57,665 bases of DNA. Source: a virus. Position numbers and translations under genes: made by a program. The stretch lies in the IMG/VR virus record IMGVR_UViG_3300042482_000462, positions 1 through 57,665 of that record; one strand, written 5' to 3'. Under the pieces are notes generated by a model. The model saw only the letters and a list, made by a program, of their open reading frames with translations. It was not told the DNA's origin and did not search any database. This document shows, piece by piece, positions 43,401-50,100 of the stretch; positions within the stretch are counted from its first letter, which is position 1, and each line of letters opens with the position of its first letter.

Positions 43401-46400
43401 TGCTGACGCTGTAGCAGCGGTGACTGCAGAACATCTTGCCGCGAACCCCAAGCTCGGAAGATCGTCTGGTAACGACGGTGCCGCATTGGGCGCAGGGCAT
43501 CGTGATGCTGCCGCCCTTCGCCAAAGCGGAGCAGGCGTGCTTGCAGTAGACATTCCCGCTGGGCGAAACGGCAGACGGGAACCGGAGAACGGGCGTGGAG
43601 CACTGAGCGCAAGAGTAGAGACTTTTCATGACAGGCAACGCATTAAACATGCGATAGCCTACAACGCAGAGTCCGGCACGTCAACAATAAAGACGTTCAA
43701 CCCCGCAAGCCCTGACATCAGATTTAGCCGCACCATGGGCGAGACTCTGCGCGAGGCCGTGCCATCCGCCGCACAAGAGTGGATTGCCGACCGCGCCACC
43801 TCACAGCGCGGGTTCAACCGCCCGTGGCACCGCACCGTGGGCACCCAACTGCACAAGGCCAAGATCAACAAGGACTTCGGCCGGGTGTACTACGCTGCCC
43901 AGGACTTCATGAAGGACGTAAGCCGGATTGCCACCCTGGCATCCGACCGCGCGCCCGACATGCTTCCCCAGATCGAAACCCTGTCTGACATGGCAAAGTT
44001 GGCGCCGAGCCTGGCAAGCCCCGCAGCCTACAAGCAGCGTAAGGCCGACATCAAGGGTGCGAGTGATGCGCTGTTTGACGGCACGCTGCGCTACACCCGA
44101 AACGACGACGGCGAAGCTGTGGCCGTGGATCCTGACAGCAATGAACTGGGCGGGCTGGTGTGGACAGACGCCGAACTGCGCGACCGTGGCATGAGCGAGC
44201 GGGCCATCAAGATGTACCGGCAAAGCCGTGAGGCCATCGACCAGAGCCTGGACAGTATGCTGGCGGCAGACCTGTTCCGCCAAGCCGGTGTACTGAAGCC
44301 TGAAATGCTGGCCGACACCCCGAGCGCGCACCAGGCGCTGCTGGACGGCATGCGCAAGGCCGCTGCGTCCGACAACCCAGCGCAGGTCGGGCAGATGCTG
44401 CGCGAGGCCATTCGCGGACAACTTGAATCGTTGGGCACGGCCCTGGAAGGTCAGCCCAACCAGTACACAGACGGCCTGAAGCAGCGCCAGCAGGAACTGC
44501 GCGACCTGCAGGTGGCCATTGGCGAGAAGATCGAGCGCATCGGTTCGCTGAAGGCATCCGGCTACGCTCCGTTGATGCGTTTCGGACCTTACGCCGTGGA
44601 CGTGATCGACGCTGACGGACAGCGCATTTTCTTTGGCCTGTACGAGGGCCAGGCCGCCGCCAACCAGGCCGCGCGCAACTTCCGTGGCCAAGGACTGCAG
44701 GTCAGCCAAAGCGTGATGCCGCAAAGCGACTTTGAAGCGCTGAAGGGTGTCAGCCCTGAAACGGCCATGCTGTTTGCTGAAATGCTGGGCGTGGAGAAGA
44801 ACGAGGCCATGCAGACGTGGTTGAAGAACGCGGTGGCCGAGCAGTCGGCCCTGAAGCGCCACATCCGCCGCAAGGGCATTGAAGGGTTTGACGAGGACGG
44901 CAGCCGCGTGCTGGCCGCTTTTGTGACCAGCAACGCCCGCGCCGCATCGCGCGCCCTGCACGCTACCCGCATGGCTGACGCTGTGGAGAACGTGCGCCAG
45001 GGTGACGTGAAGGACGAGGCCCGCGCGCTGGTTGAGTACATCAACAACCCCAAGGAAGAAGCGCAGGCCATCCGTTCGCTGCTGTTCGTGCAGTACATCG
45101 GCGGCAGCGTGGCGTCAGCGCTGGTGAACCTGACCCAGACCCTGGTGCAGACGCTGCCCTACCTGAGCCAGTACGGCGGGGCTGTGAAAGCCGGGCAGCG
45201 CCTTTCCGGGGCTATGAAACTGGCCCTGGCCGACAAGATCACAGACACGGAACTGTCCGACGCTGTGAAGCGCGCCGAGAAGGATGGCGTCATCAAGCCG
45301 CAGGAAGTTTTCCAGCTGCAGGCCGAGGCCAGCCGCAGCCTGGGGTCCAACCTGTACGTGCGATCACTGCTTTCGGCCTGGGGATCAATGTTCCAGATGG
45401 CCGAGGTGTTCAACCGCCGCGTGGCCTTCATCGGCGCCTACAACACCGCCAAGGAACAGGGGATTGCGGACCCGTTCGCTTTCGCGGAAAACGCGGTGGA
45501 TGAAACGCAGTCCGTGTTCAACAAGGGCAACCGGCCAAACTGGAGCCGCGGCGCCGTGGGTGCCACCTTGTTCACCTTCAAGACCTTCACCATCCAGTAC
45601 GTGGAATTCCTGAAGCGCCTTTCGACCGCTGGCGAGCCTGGCTCACCTGAGCGCAAGCAGGGTCAGCGCGCCGCTGCCGTGGCGCTGATGATGCTGATGA
45701 TCCTGTCGGGCATGAAAGGCATTCCGTTTGCTGATGATGCAGAGGATTTGGTTGACACCGTGGCGCAGGCCCTGGGCTACAACTGGGTGACCGATGCGCA
45801 GCGCGACCGCTGGCTGGACAAGATGCTGGGCGAAACCATGTCAGACATCGTGCAGCATGGCCTGAGCGGCGTGCCCGGTGTGCCGTTCGACGTGTCGCAG
45901 CGCCTTGGCATGGCAAACCTGCTGCCCGGCACCGGGCTGCTGAAGCAGTCGGAAACCAACAAGCAGAACCAGGTGCTGGAAGTATTTGGCGTGGCCGGGT
46001 CAGCGGTAAAGGATGCCACCCAAGGCCAGGTGCTTCCGTTGGCCATCCGCAACCTGATGAAAGGCCTGGACACCTACCAGACCGGCATGTACCGCGACAG
46101 CAGGGGGCGCAACGTGGTTGAGTCTGACGGCTTGGGCGCGGCATTGAAGGCCATAGGCCTGCAGCCTTCGCGGGTGGCCAGCGCCCAACGCGACATTGGC
46201 CGGCAGATCGAGGAACGCAACCTGTACAGTGCGGTGAAGGAAGAAATCACCGACGCCATGGCGCAAGCCCGCTTCGACAAAGACGCAAACGCCGCCAAAC
46301 AGGCTGCTGCTGCGCTGAATAAGTGGAACGACACCAACCCCGAGGCGCCCATCATCATCAAGTCCCACACCATTCAGGCCCGCGTGCGGCAGATGATGCG

Positions 46401-46473
46401 CAGCAAGGCAGAGCGCACCATTGCCAACGCGCCCCGGCCGCTGCGGGCCGCCACGGCAGAGGCCTTGCAGTGA
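31456..46473 (+). CDS. giant polyvalent virion protein, 5005 residues
   Basis: A single frame of 15,018 bp. Visible order: Gly-zipper hydrophobic segments (about 150-318); disordered Pro/Ala region; polyvalent-associated domain 'GIDPETMMDGITLAGYHVEK' (about 1180-1270); N6-adenine methylase with SAM motif 'EPGMGIGSF' (1522-1530) and NPPF (1587-1590); SF2/SNF2-type helicase with GAGKT (2221-2225), DEAH (2380-2383), SGTPVTNT (2430-2437) and 'QPHGRIIRQGNQN' (2733-2745); zincin HEALH (3138-3142); further polyvalent modules separated by FSR/FSQ tags; and a helical C-terminus with a hydrophobic patch. The methylase-helicase pair resembles P1 DarB, an injected antirestriction protein. Probably packaged and ejected, protecting DNA on entry. 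Confidence 0.85.
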   Translation: MPTLQELRTSIPELTGLDDSTAVEYIRRIHYPDRTAAEIGSRLGVKPAAPSVKPRSIPAAVNDTVIDFSNAVAGGVASIGNFVSPGNRVSKFIQDDIIQAGRANQSDATQAEDARYGQEMEAAQGIGDEVASTLGYVARNPIRSLATAAGSFVGPAAGVKAAQLAARGVGVSAGGVGAARAGMAGGALTGAALAGGDAGGTAYDLVIKAGGTPEQATEAARNASVIPAAVGGVGGMVGAERLLAGAKGFSGGRLAQIGKTAAVEGGQEFIEEGVTQYEGRRAAMPYDPTIDPMKGVAGAATMGAVLGAATGGAMAALKPQVPELGPLSRAANIAPDTTPEPPPPPVPLTPEQDATLKAHANARNAELTEKAKGTKDVKTPEGTIPGKQPEFLTPAEKEEQAFLQQNGGDTQALAKAYPGLTAEQEQRALANIQDFANEGQDRMRTFAPAPQPAPPRQPATVIRAEPEPRPQPPSFEPDLTTPAAIYESLNEIEQRNDQTRRMYAQQPGDRLNKQGKPFSNKAAAKIDQKKAGDGFAIVPADNGFVVRPVVGVSAEIPQMDADLPTLKKAWSDAAAAGRTEDAKVINDRILALKAPKNAPERQAPAQAEGTQAPAPAAVAGAAAPEADFSATGQPAVQAGGVDQKARWLKNVADSNRLAGPTGAQITGIENGRLNYAGDPRTSKQGKSLIASVDEALKAGATLAEIAQAAAPKPTSTNAAAPKVQPPAQVAGDRVAAAPRQGQVGDKFAAGEVALTASGRTTTPFPKVALDTNRKAAATIKAVDQWLMSNALAEAESRGDDFNARQFRANQTKPQQADKDSAEEYLFGDQPRVLPSITRPLISTAAAPPPQAQPAATAVARPNRRTKAVEAKAKEAESKRADYFSPGNIVKSFGGHDEVLSYTPTAGGGFTVKVHEVKKNDQGEWVRLGKPQDARQHATNPDARELAAGPVARLNPQPGAEVKYSEPRADGAPFQNAPGRGRAPVQDQANPAAPEPAPKTLKERREQAKATPGRNGPNVIINRLGPDGLTDAERAAGKKPYNDPPAPPADDKTVKSLFGNAPLKGASGKMDTLGGFSAGDRVKVSGRTIGDSTVEFLFTRDMAGFSEPGQMAQIVNADGKRLQVLTSELQRIDAAPDLQTSVAVRELAARAAALQTPPAAAPAPSANTVFTEDAAAAARARLKAKLGRLSSGIDPETMMDGITLAGYHVEKGARTFAAYARAMVDDLGDAVKPYLQSWYMALRADPKAAAFKADMDKASAIEDLTPPQIEALLAPNDANQTAQKAQNEAPKENPDDSPTSGSAPAVNQPLAQRPEPSTARRGAQQPRKRAGRADDRVVRGTGGLVESAADEGAPLGDGGKPDTVPAGADGTVAGGVQRVPTRDFRPAAGDLKREGSWFATAARNIDLIELALRIQAEKRVATPQEQAQLAKYVGFGASEIRNNLFPVPSQWARQQDPKRLIWPDLVREARWKPLAERMAALPEEWQRSVLQSTQYAHYTSEGVIRSVWSGLQRLGFTGGKVLEPGMGIGSFNMLMPDTVHATSRYTGVEFDGPTALIAQMLSPDQNMLHEDFIKRKFPRDFFDLAVGNPPFSQTKILGDPDYEKFGFMLHDFFFAKSLDRVRPGGLLVFVTSKGTMDKQSDKARKYLAERADLLGAIRLPSTAFEDNAGTSVVTDVLFLRKRAPGQEPAGPAWTGVQTIDTKDGPVVVNEYFAANPGMVLGEQRINGNVDDFGRRINSNGMGGAKYTVVSYDSTPEQLDERFAKAIESLPENVYSPLSANSEQVKRETAKVDFDPSIKREGVVYLGADGKLRRVQSGVGVALADGMKLSAKDEAWFKGYVGVRDMVQAARLAQVQDGDWEKALKALNKAYDAFRKEHGPINDFRTQTRRGTDEEGNEVTTEIRIFKNRRLFREDYDSAVMTQLEVINETGEIIKAPFLLGRTIGKPVVREVKTVGDALAVSLDETGRLDLDDIARRMSLRRDEVVDALGTQIYKAPGGQWQLSDEYLSGDVVAKLEEAELAARLDPSLARNVQALKEVQPEKLGPSQISVKAGASWVPAEYVNDFAKEIGAGAVTFDSKTESWQVQGGNERSARRAGAEYGTADRSPSELLESVLNSQSITIKRTDADKKVYTDAAATTAANEMARKIKEKFKGWVWTDADRASNLVEIYNKRFNNIAPRRFDGSHMTLPGVSLRFSLHPHQKRAIWRQVQTGDTYLAHAVGAGKTIEMIAGGMEQKRLGLISKPMYAVPNHMLEQFANEFMELYPLANIMVADDENFSAERRKAFVAAATLNAPDAIVITHSAFERIGVKEETVAPIRDEILDDLQTELEDSDKGDRVRRAQLQQQIEAVEQRFDSIVGAGKKDSTIKFEDIGADFVYVDEAHAFRKLDFTTNQKIKGIDPNGSRRALDMYVKTRYLGRKKPGRAMVFASGTPVTNTMGELYTIMRFFSPQELSRGGIATFDAWARQFGEAVPALEANAAGRYEVVERFAKFDNVPELMSRVRQFMDVLTSEHLGALVKRPDIEGGKPDLITVDPTEALKKYMKGVLLPRLEQSRKWKPTKDQPFNPDPVIAITSDGRFAALDPRFVGEKIDENATPTKLTRMADEVAQIYKASAGNEYLDKQGKPEPVKGSTQIVFYNLGFGAQSMQNRGFDARGTLTKRLVAQGVKRDHILWFDDADTDSKKETMFKAMRNGQARVLIGSAKKMGTGVNVQKRLLALHYFDPPWYPSDVEQPHGRIIRQGNQNTLATIKWYATKGTYDSTMWQMVARKQRFIDQAFSGDKSLRTMEDMSEASMFEQAAAVASGDPRALQLAGLRQDVERLERLQAAHASEQIALRSGLRSAEWNIESYAKRVKTYGDAFKAIGGGYYSFSSATVGGKTFDKVGEFGQALKDAFNQKAADAVMEPGTKTRALATLPSGITVRMEANEDREGKPTGEHELVLRAGSVDIQLTGYAAALGEKVDAVGLGRRVINAVNGIEADLNRAKSSLANEETDATRLRKKLGAPFEYQQELAEKIGDLKRLEEELRAEGEAEARAAAAEVVIDATGASEAGQPRADGAAQFSRATGQSTTPAQLRTALETEFSPETIGALERAGLLTIGDRPTAGMPSDAAGVSQGGRIGLFAGNTRPGSTAVAYHEALHATLKTSIGEQTYAALLDRLAAIDSKAMAGGATQKFFAQARGRIPADLTGTERLEELAAYSVEAVQAEREGTPLAIKRWVSDFLAALRAGLSKALQAAGVGLRIRARLLADPATLRKIARDGLQAMARQGMQGDAAMAFSQPAAGPKWYSALKQSIAGLSMGAAPAQGWKDSIKGLVAKGAVKADEIEWTGINEFLDLQQGKVTKAQVMAFMDANGVQVTETVLSDEVARSLPAGWQVLRGYDDTFTVSDGDGNIMGEGETAAEAVANAQDEDAAADTPSMTKYGRYTLPGGTNYREVLLTLPTKSSGKYWAEDVGTVPGVQNWMVASTRESDGETVYRGKSHGSRQSAERAIAELEGAKNYKSSHWDQPNVLAHIRLNDRTDADGNRVLFVEEAQSDWGQDGKKKGFANPSMKPLTNKEYQAYLDGLVDEYADKFAKEAGSRRDAERNAINMPMRALAEALGKADELATMRARRQMDIDGVAAVPLAPFVGATDKWLTLALKRVIKMAVDGSYDKVAFVTGEQSADRYDLSKQVDSIRITRVGADEFDVAAAVKGGGRGISETGLSLARLEETVGKELAKRGAALPEGVGETYTDTDLKVGGEGMKAFYDQIVPAATKALLKKLGGGQMEAVPIAAVEQGLRVKPVDSPFGKFVLVDGSGKEVGLFETEAEAKAYIRQAAKPQPGFAITPQMREKASGGMPLFSRTDQTATEAFKRWLSASLAFDGRPDAFAAEHGGDSLASDAAFVRNFFDTRTVQEFGLGGFDIPSRRVVMRRVLGVLEDFKIRQSVVQLIPVDVVNILGAKQLTPKMLFNDMAMLTDLLAGNRNDSIPLAVDETAKVADAVAAVTAEHLAANPKLGRSSGNDGAALGAGHRDAAALRQSGAGVLAVDIPAGRNGRREPENGRGALSARVETFHDRQRIKHAIAYNAESGTSTIKTFNPASPDIRFSRTMGETLREAVPSAAQEWIADRATSQRGFNRPWHRTVGTQLHKAKINKDFGRVYYAAQDFMKDVSRIATLASDRAPDMLPQIETLSDMAKLAPSLASPAAYKQRKADIKGASDALFDGTLRYTRNDDGEAVAVDPDSNELGGLVWTDAELRDRGMSERAIKMYRQSREAIDQSLDSMLAADLFRQAGVLKPEMLADTPSAHQALLDGMRKAAASDNPAQVGQMLREAIRGQLESLGTALEGQPNQYTDGLKQRQQELRDLQVAIGEKIERIGSLKASGYAPLMRFGPYAVDVIDADGQRIFFGLYEGQAAANQAARNFRGQGLQVSQSVMPQSDFEALKGVSPETAMLFAEMLGVEKNEAMQTWLKNAVAEQSALKRHIRRKGIEGFDEDGSRVLAAFVTSNARAASRALHATRMADAVENVRQGDVKDEARALVEYINNPKEEAQAIRSLLFVQYIGGSVASALVNLTQTLVQTLPYLSQYGGAVKAGQRLSGAMKLALADKITDTELSDAVKRAEKDGVIKPQEVFQLQAEASRSLGSNLYVRSLLSAWGSMFQMAEVFNRRVAFIGAYNTAKEQGIADPFAFAENAVDETQSVFNKGNRPNWSRGAVGATLFTFKTFTIQYVEFLKRLSTAGEPGSPERKQGQRAAAVALMMLMILSGMKGIPFADDAEDLVDTVAQALGYNWVTDAQRDRWLDKMLGETMSDIVQHGLSGVPGVPFDVSQRLGMANLLPGTGLLKQSETNKQNQVLEVFGVAGSAVKDATQGQVLPLAIRNLMKGLDTYQTGMYRDSRGRNVVESDGLGAALKAIGLQPSRVASAQRDIGRQIEERNLYSAVKEEITDAMAQARFDKDANAAKQAAAALNKWNDTNPEAPIIIKSHTIQARVRQMMRSKAERTIANAPRPLRAATAEALQ
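35336..35626 (+). CDS. 96-residue gene overprinted in the giant gene
   Basis: ATG 35336, in the +1 frame relative to the giant gene, has AAAGGAG (35322-35328) 7 bp upstream, a near-ideal ribosome-binding site. Its product is balanced and helical, with 'SRASELDEQMIESFEERED' and 'GTEESLTRFPLERMELWQEV'. The giant protein's own sequence over the same DNA (residues about 1294-1390) is low-complexity Arg/Pro/Gly/Ala. That contrast suggests the small frame is the constrained one. The function is unknown. It lies exactly between the polyvalent and methylase-helicase modules. Confidence 0.6.
   Translation: MIPPLQDLRLRSISRWLKDQSPALPAAVLNSRASELDEQMIESFEEREDSLKAQRMKERRWGTEESLTRFPLERMELWQEVCSEFLPVTSDQPQET
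43042..43650 (-). CDS. HNH homing endonuclease antisense within the giant gene
   Basis: 202 residues from ATG 43650 (AGG 7 bp upstream) or 195 from ATG 43629. Two zinc-ribbon Cys sets ('CAQCSTPV' ... 'CKHAC' and 'CAQCGTVV' ... 'CSHRC') are followed by the HNH_3-type core 'EHRHVVEKHLGRKLLRSEDV' and 'HHINGDKLDNRLANLEIFKH'. A C-terminal helix-turn-helix with 'EIAHECGVTRQAVAAMFRRK' would read the target. Homing endonucleases spread by cutting uninterrupted alleles. Its codons align with those of the giant frame, which stays open through it. Confidence 0.85.
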   Translation of the reverse strand: MFNALPVMKSLYSCAQCSTPVLRFPSAVSPSGNVYCKHACSALAKGGSITMPCAQCGTVVTRRSSELGVRGKMFCSHRCYSVSNLCGFIDRKGYRIITVAGKQIREHRHVVEKHLGRKLLRSEDVHHINGDKLDNRLANLEIFKHSEHSTHHNAPTWDVEAAKSKFLNGSRIKEIAHECGVTRQAVAAMFRRKGIRPAVECQ

Positions 46474-46595
46474 TCGGCGCTGGGCTGATTGTTGCTGGGT
46501 ATCTGACCGTGGTATTCACATTCGGCTGGCCGGGCCTGTTGGTTGCGGCCGTGCATCTGGGAGTGCTGGCGCTTGGGCTGAAAAGCAAGAAGTGA
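46470..46595 (+). CDS. small membrane protein, 41 residues
   Basis: GTG 46470 overlaps the giant gene's stop as GTGA. Two short hydrophobic runs ('AGLIVAGYLTVVFTFGW' and 'LLVAAVHLGVLALGL') with a Pro-Gly turn indicate a membrane hairpin, ending in a Lys tail. Unknown function. Confidence 0.5.
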   Translation: MIGAGLIVAGYLTVVFTFGWPGLLVAAVHLGVLALGLKSKK

Positions 46596-46639
46596 CTCGT
46601 ACCGGCTGACAATTTAGGCCAACCCAGCATCAAACTAGG

Positions 46640-46690
46640 GTGAGTTGACTTCGCATAGGTGTCGTGTTCAATGTGGACACGCCTGCGGAT
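46640..46690 (+). promoter_or_regulatory. copy C of repeated GTGAGTTGAC element
   Basis: GTGAGTTGAC (46640-46649) gives TTGACT (46645-46650), a 16-bp spacer and TTCAAT (46667-46672). As in copy B, GTGT follows 14 nt after the element and can pair with ACACGCC. It lies in a true intergenic gap, 71 bp before the first gene of the fibre block. The best promoter candidate of the three. Confidence 0.55.
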
Positions 46691-46720
46691 GTGTGTCTGC
46701 GTCAGGCGGATGGAGCGCCT

Positions 46721-47164
46721 GTGAGCAAGACAAACCAGTGGAGCAACGAGTTTCTGTTGCTGGCATTCAACAACCAGGCGACGGGCCTGGACGGCGATTC
46801 AACCGGGTTGCGCGGCAGTGCTACTGCTGGCGTCTATTGGATCAGTCTTCACACGGCTGACCCGGGTGAACTGGGCGCCCAAAACACATCTGAAGTCGGC
46901 TATACGGGGTACGCGCGCGTCAGCGTAAATCGTGCCGCTGGTGCAGGTGGCTTTACCGTTGCGGATGGCGTTGCATCCTTTGCGTCAAACGTCGAGTTTC
47001 CGCTTGGTGTTGGAGGTACTGGAACCGCAACACACTGGGGCATTGGAACAGGCCAAACGGGCGCCGGCAAACTTCGTTGGAAAGGGGCGCTAGACCCCGC
47101 CGTGGTGTGCGGTAACGGGGTCCGACCGCTGATTTTGGCCGGGCAGGTAGTCACAGAAACCTGA
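46721..47164 (+). CDS. putative tail-associated protein, 147 residues
   Basis: The GTG at 46721 is chosen because GGAG precedes it and the codons before it fall in the promoter region. 'TNQWSNEFLLLAFNN' begins a beta-rich protein with many Gly/Thr and 'YWISLHTADPGELGAQNTSE'. I recall this short fold in phage minor tail proteins. It heads the second fibre block. Confidence 0.6.
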   Translation: MSKTNQWSNEFLLLAFNNQATGLDGDSTGLRGSATAGVYWISLHTADPGELGAQNTSEVGYTGYARVSVNRAAGAGGFTVADGVASFASNVEFPLGVGGTGTATHWGIGTGQTGAGKLRWKGALDPAVVCGNGVRPLILAGQVVTET

Positions 47165-47166
47165 CC

Positions 47167-50100
47167 ATGCCGATAGCCGCTGCAGACCTATACACAGCGC
47201 CGTTGGGGACCGCAGTAGTGCGGTTTGGCAATGGGCTGGGTGTTCCGCAATTTACGCAACAGCCGGTGAGCGTTGTTGCCAATGCGCCAGCAGCGGCCAC
47301 ATTCACGGCCACGGTAATCGGGGCAACATCGCTCCAATGGCAGCGGACAGCGCCAGGCGGCGGGGCGTTTTCCGACATCAGCGGCGCCACTTCAAGCAGC
47401 TATACAACCGCAGCTACCGATGACATTCATGACAGCGGAAGGCAGTACCGGTTACTTGCCTCAAACCCTGCCGGGGAGACGTTCAGCAATGTCGTGACGC
47501 TGACAGTACTGCGCAGTGTGGCGCCAGTCACAGGAACCATACCGCAGTACCTGACAAGCGATGGCGGCATTGCTGCAGCCGGCATGAACTACTCTGGTCC
47601 TACACGAACCAAGTGGCACAACAGGCTTGGTTTCGACTGGATCAGGCCCAACACCATGGGCAACTGGCGTGATTCTGCACAGGTGGCTGAGGGCGCGACG
47701 CCGTTTGCATCGTCGGCTGCAGTTACGACAGTGGGCCAGGTGGTAAGCATCACAGCCACGGCTCTGCTCAATCGCTGGATCAGCACAGGCCACAACAGGG
47801 GTGCTTATCTGGCTGTCACCAGCGGCAGTCTCTTCCCTGTCGTATTCCATGGGCGGACTGACCCAACGCCAGCGCTGCGCCCGAGGCTGACGGTGGTCAC
47901 GTCAACGGGAACGTTCGTATTGACGGCGCAGTGCAATGCCTGGTGGTCAATCAGCTCGTTCACGGCCGCTGGCAGCGCTGCTGAATGGCGCCTGTCACGG
48001 GACCAATCGCCCGGCGTGCTACGTTTTGACTTGAGCACACTGACCGGAACGGTGACCAGCGCCACGCTGGCATTCACCGTGAAGAGTTTCCCGAACGGCG
48101 GCAGCACGGGCCAGGTGATCGGTTTGTTTGAGCTGGACCCGCCAGGCATCATTGACCCCACGGGCGTGCAATCCCCGGTAGCTGGCCTGCTTACCGGGTA
48201 CTCCACATTCAATGCCTTCAAGTCGGCCGGCCTGTCGTCTGTGCTTTTGGCTGATGACTTCGAGTCACCAGGCCCATTCGATGCTGGCTTTACGCCACCT
48301 GCCACGCGCGCCCTGAACCAGGGCACTGGCACCACCTATGCGCGCGGCACCATCGCAAGCGGCGGCGCCCCAGATTCCGGCACCCCCAGTGCAGACAACA
48401 ACAAGGCGGTCAGTTCAGGAACTGGGCTTCGCGGGGCGCCGAACGTGGTGTATGAGGAGTTGTTCGGCCACTACGCCTGGTACATGGAGTCAACCTTCGG
48501 CACGACGCAGGAAGACGCCATCAAGATCCCGGCAATGGGCGTGCAGTTTGGCATATGGAATCCGGTGGGCTACTGGCAGCAAACCACCGGGAATGGCGGC
48601 TCCCGCGGCACCGGCTTGAAGGTAGACCGAGGCGGATCAACAAACTTTGAATACCAGGGCCACAGCATTCGACTGCTGACCGGTACGTCACCAAAGGCAG
48701 GGGACGACGACCCCTACAACGGGCTGTTCGGTCTGGGCGTGTACCCGTACAACCTGGACCAAGTGGATGACAACCCGGCCGGCGAAGCAGTGCCATACGT
48801 GGCACTGAAACGCGAAACGTGGTACGACATCGACATTAGGGTCAAGCAAAACACCGTTACAGGCGCGCAAGACGTGCTTGGCAACTACGCAACCGCCAAC
48901 GCTGACGGCATTTACCAGATCTGGATCAATGGTCTGCTGGTCTACAGCAAGACGACATTCCGCTGGCGCCGTCATCTGGAATTTGGCGTGCAAGGGTTGT
49001 GGATTGATGTGTACCACGGCGGCAAAACTCCTGCGCTTGTTGACATGCACTACCGTGTTGACCGGGCGGCCATCGCCACTGCTTACATCGGCCCGCCGCT
49101 GAACGCTATTCCAGTCTGGGTCACGTCAATCACACCGGGGGAAATGGCGACGTACACAGGTGGCGGTTCGGTGGTCACCAACAACTTCAGGTCGGTGGTG
49201 TCGCCCCTGTACGACGAGTTTTACTCGGTCAAGATCGTCAATGACTTCTCCGGTGCCGCGGCCAATCCTTGGTGGGGCACGCTGGGCGCCAAGATGTTCA
49301 AGGGCGCTGGGCATTCTGCGTCAAACGACAACAGCACGATGGTTCTGGAGTATGGCCAGACAACGATGACGTGGAAGCGGGTTGTAGACCCCAGTCCGTG
49401 GACCTATTCAGGTACAGGGGCTCCGCGCGACACCAGCGCAGAGTACACAAACCAGATGAACTACACCTGGGGCGAGTACCTGGTTGATGGCAAGCCGATG
49501 TCTTTGCACAGCTACGGGATGCTATGTGTGCAAGGCCCAGACGCTGGCGGCGCAGCCAACGGAACGATGTTGCTGCCCGCAATACTTGCCGGGCAGGTGG
49601 GCAGCTTCAAAGCGCAAGCAGCGCACGCTCTGCCTCTGACGAGCACCACTACGGCGCCGGTCTGGGCGCGTGCCAGTACAACCGCTCCCACAATCAGCGG
49701 TGACCCGGTTGGCCTTGCCGCTTACGTGCCGGCTCAGCGCCGTGTGTACCTGACCTACGGCAACGACTCCGGGGTGGTCCGGTGGCTTGACACTGTGACT
49801 CAATCATGGGTCACCGGGTCAGGGACAGGTTTTGCCCTGGCGCAGCACCTGTACGCAGCCGGCGAGTTCTACGCCACGATGGTCGCGGTGCCGGAACGAG
49901 ACTTGCTGCTCGTACTGGGCCGTTCAAACACAACTGGCAACCTAGTCATCCAATGGATGGCTGTCGGCGCCGCAGTCAATCAGCCAACCCTTGGCGGCAC
50001 AGCCGCGCTGTCGGCTGCGCTGACGCTTGAAACGCCGTGGACATCAGCGACATGGTGCCCGGACAACGGGAAGTTGCTGATCATCGGCGTGGCTGGCGAC

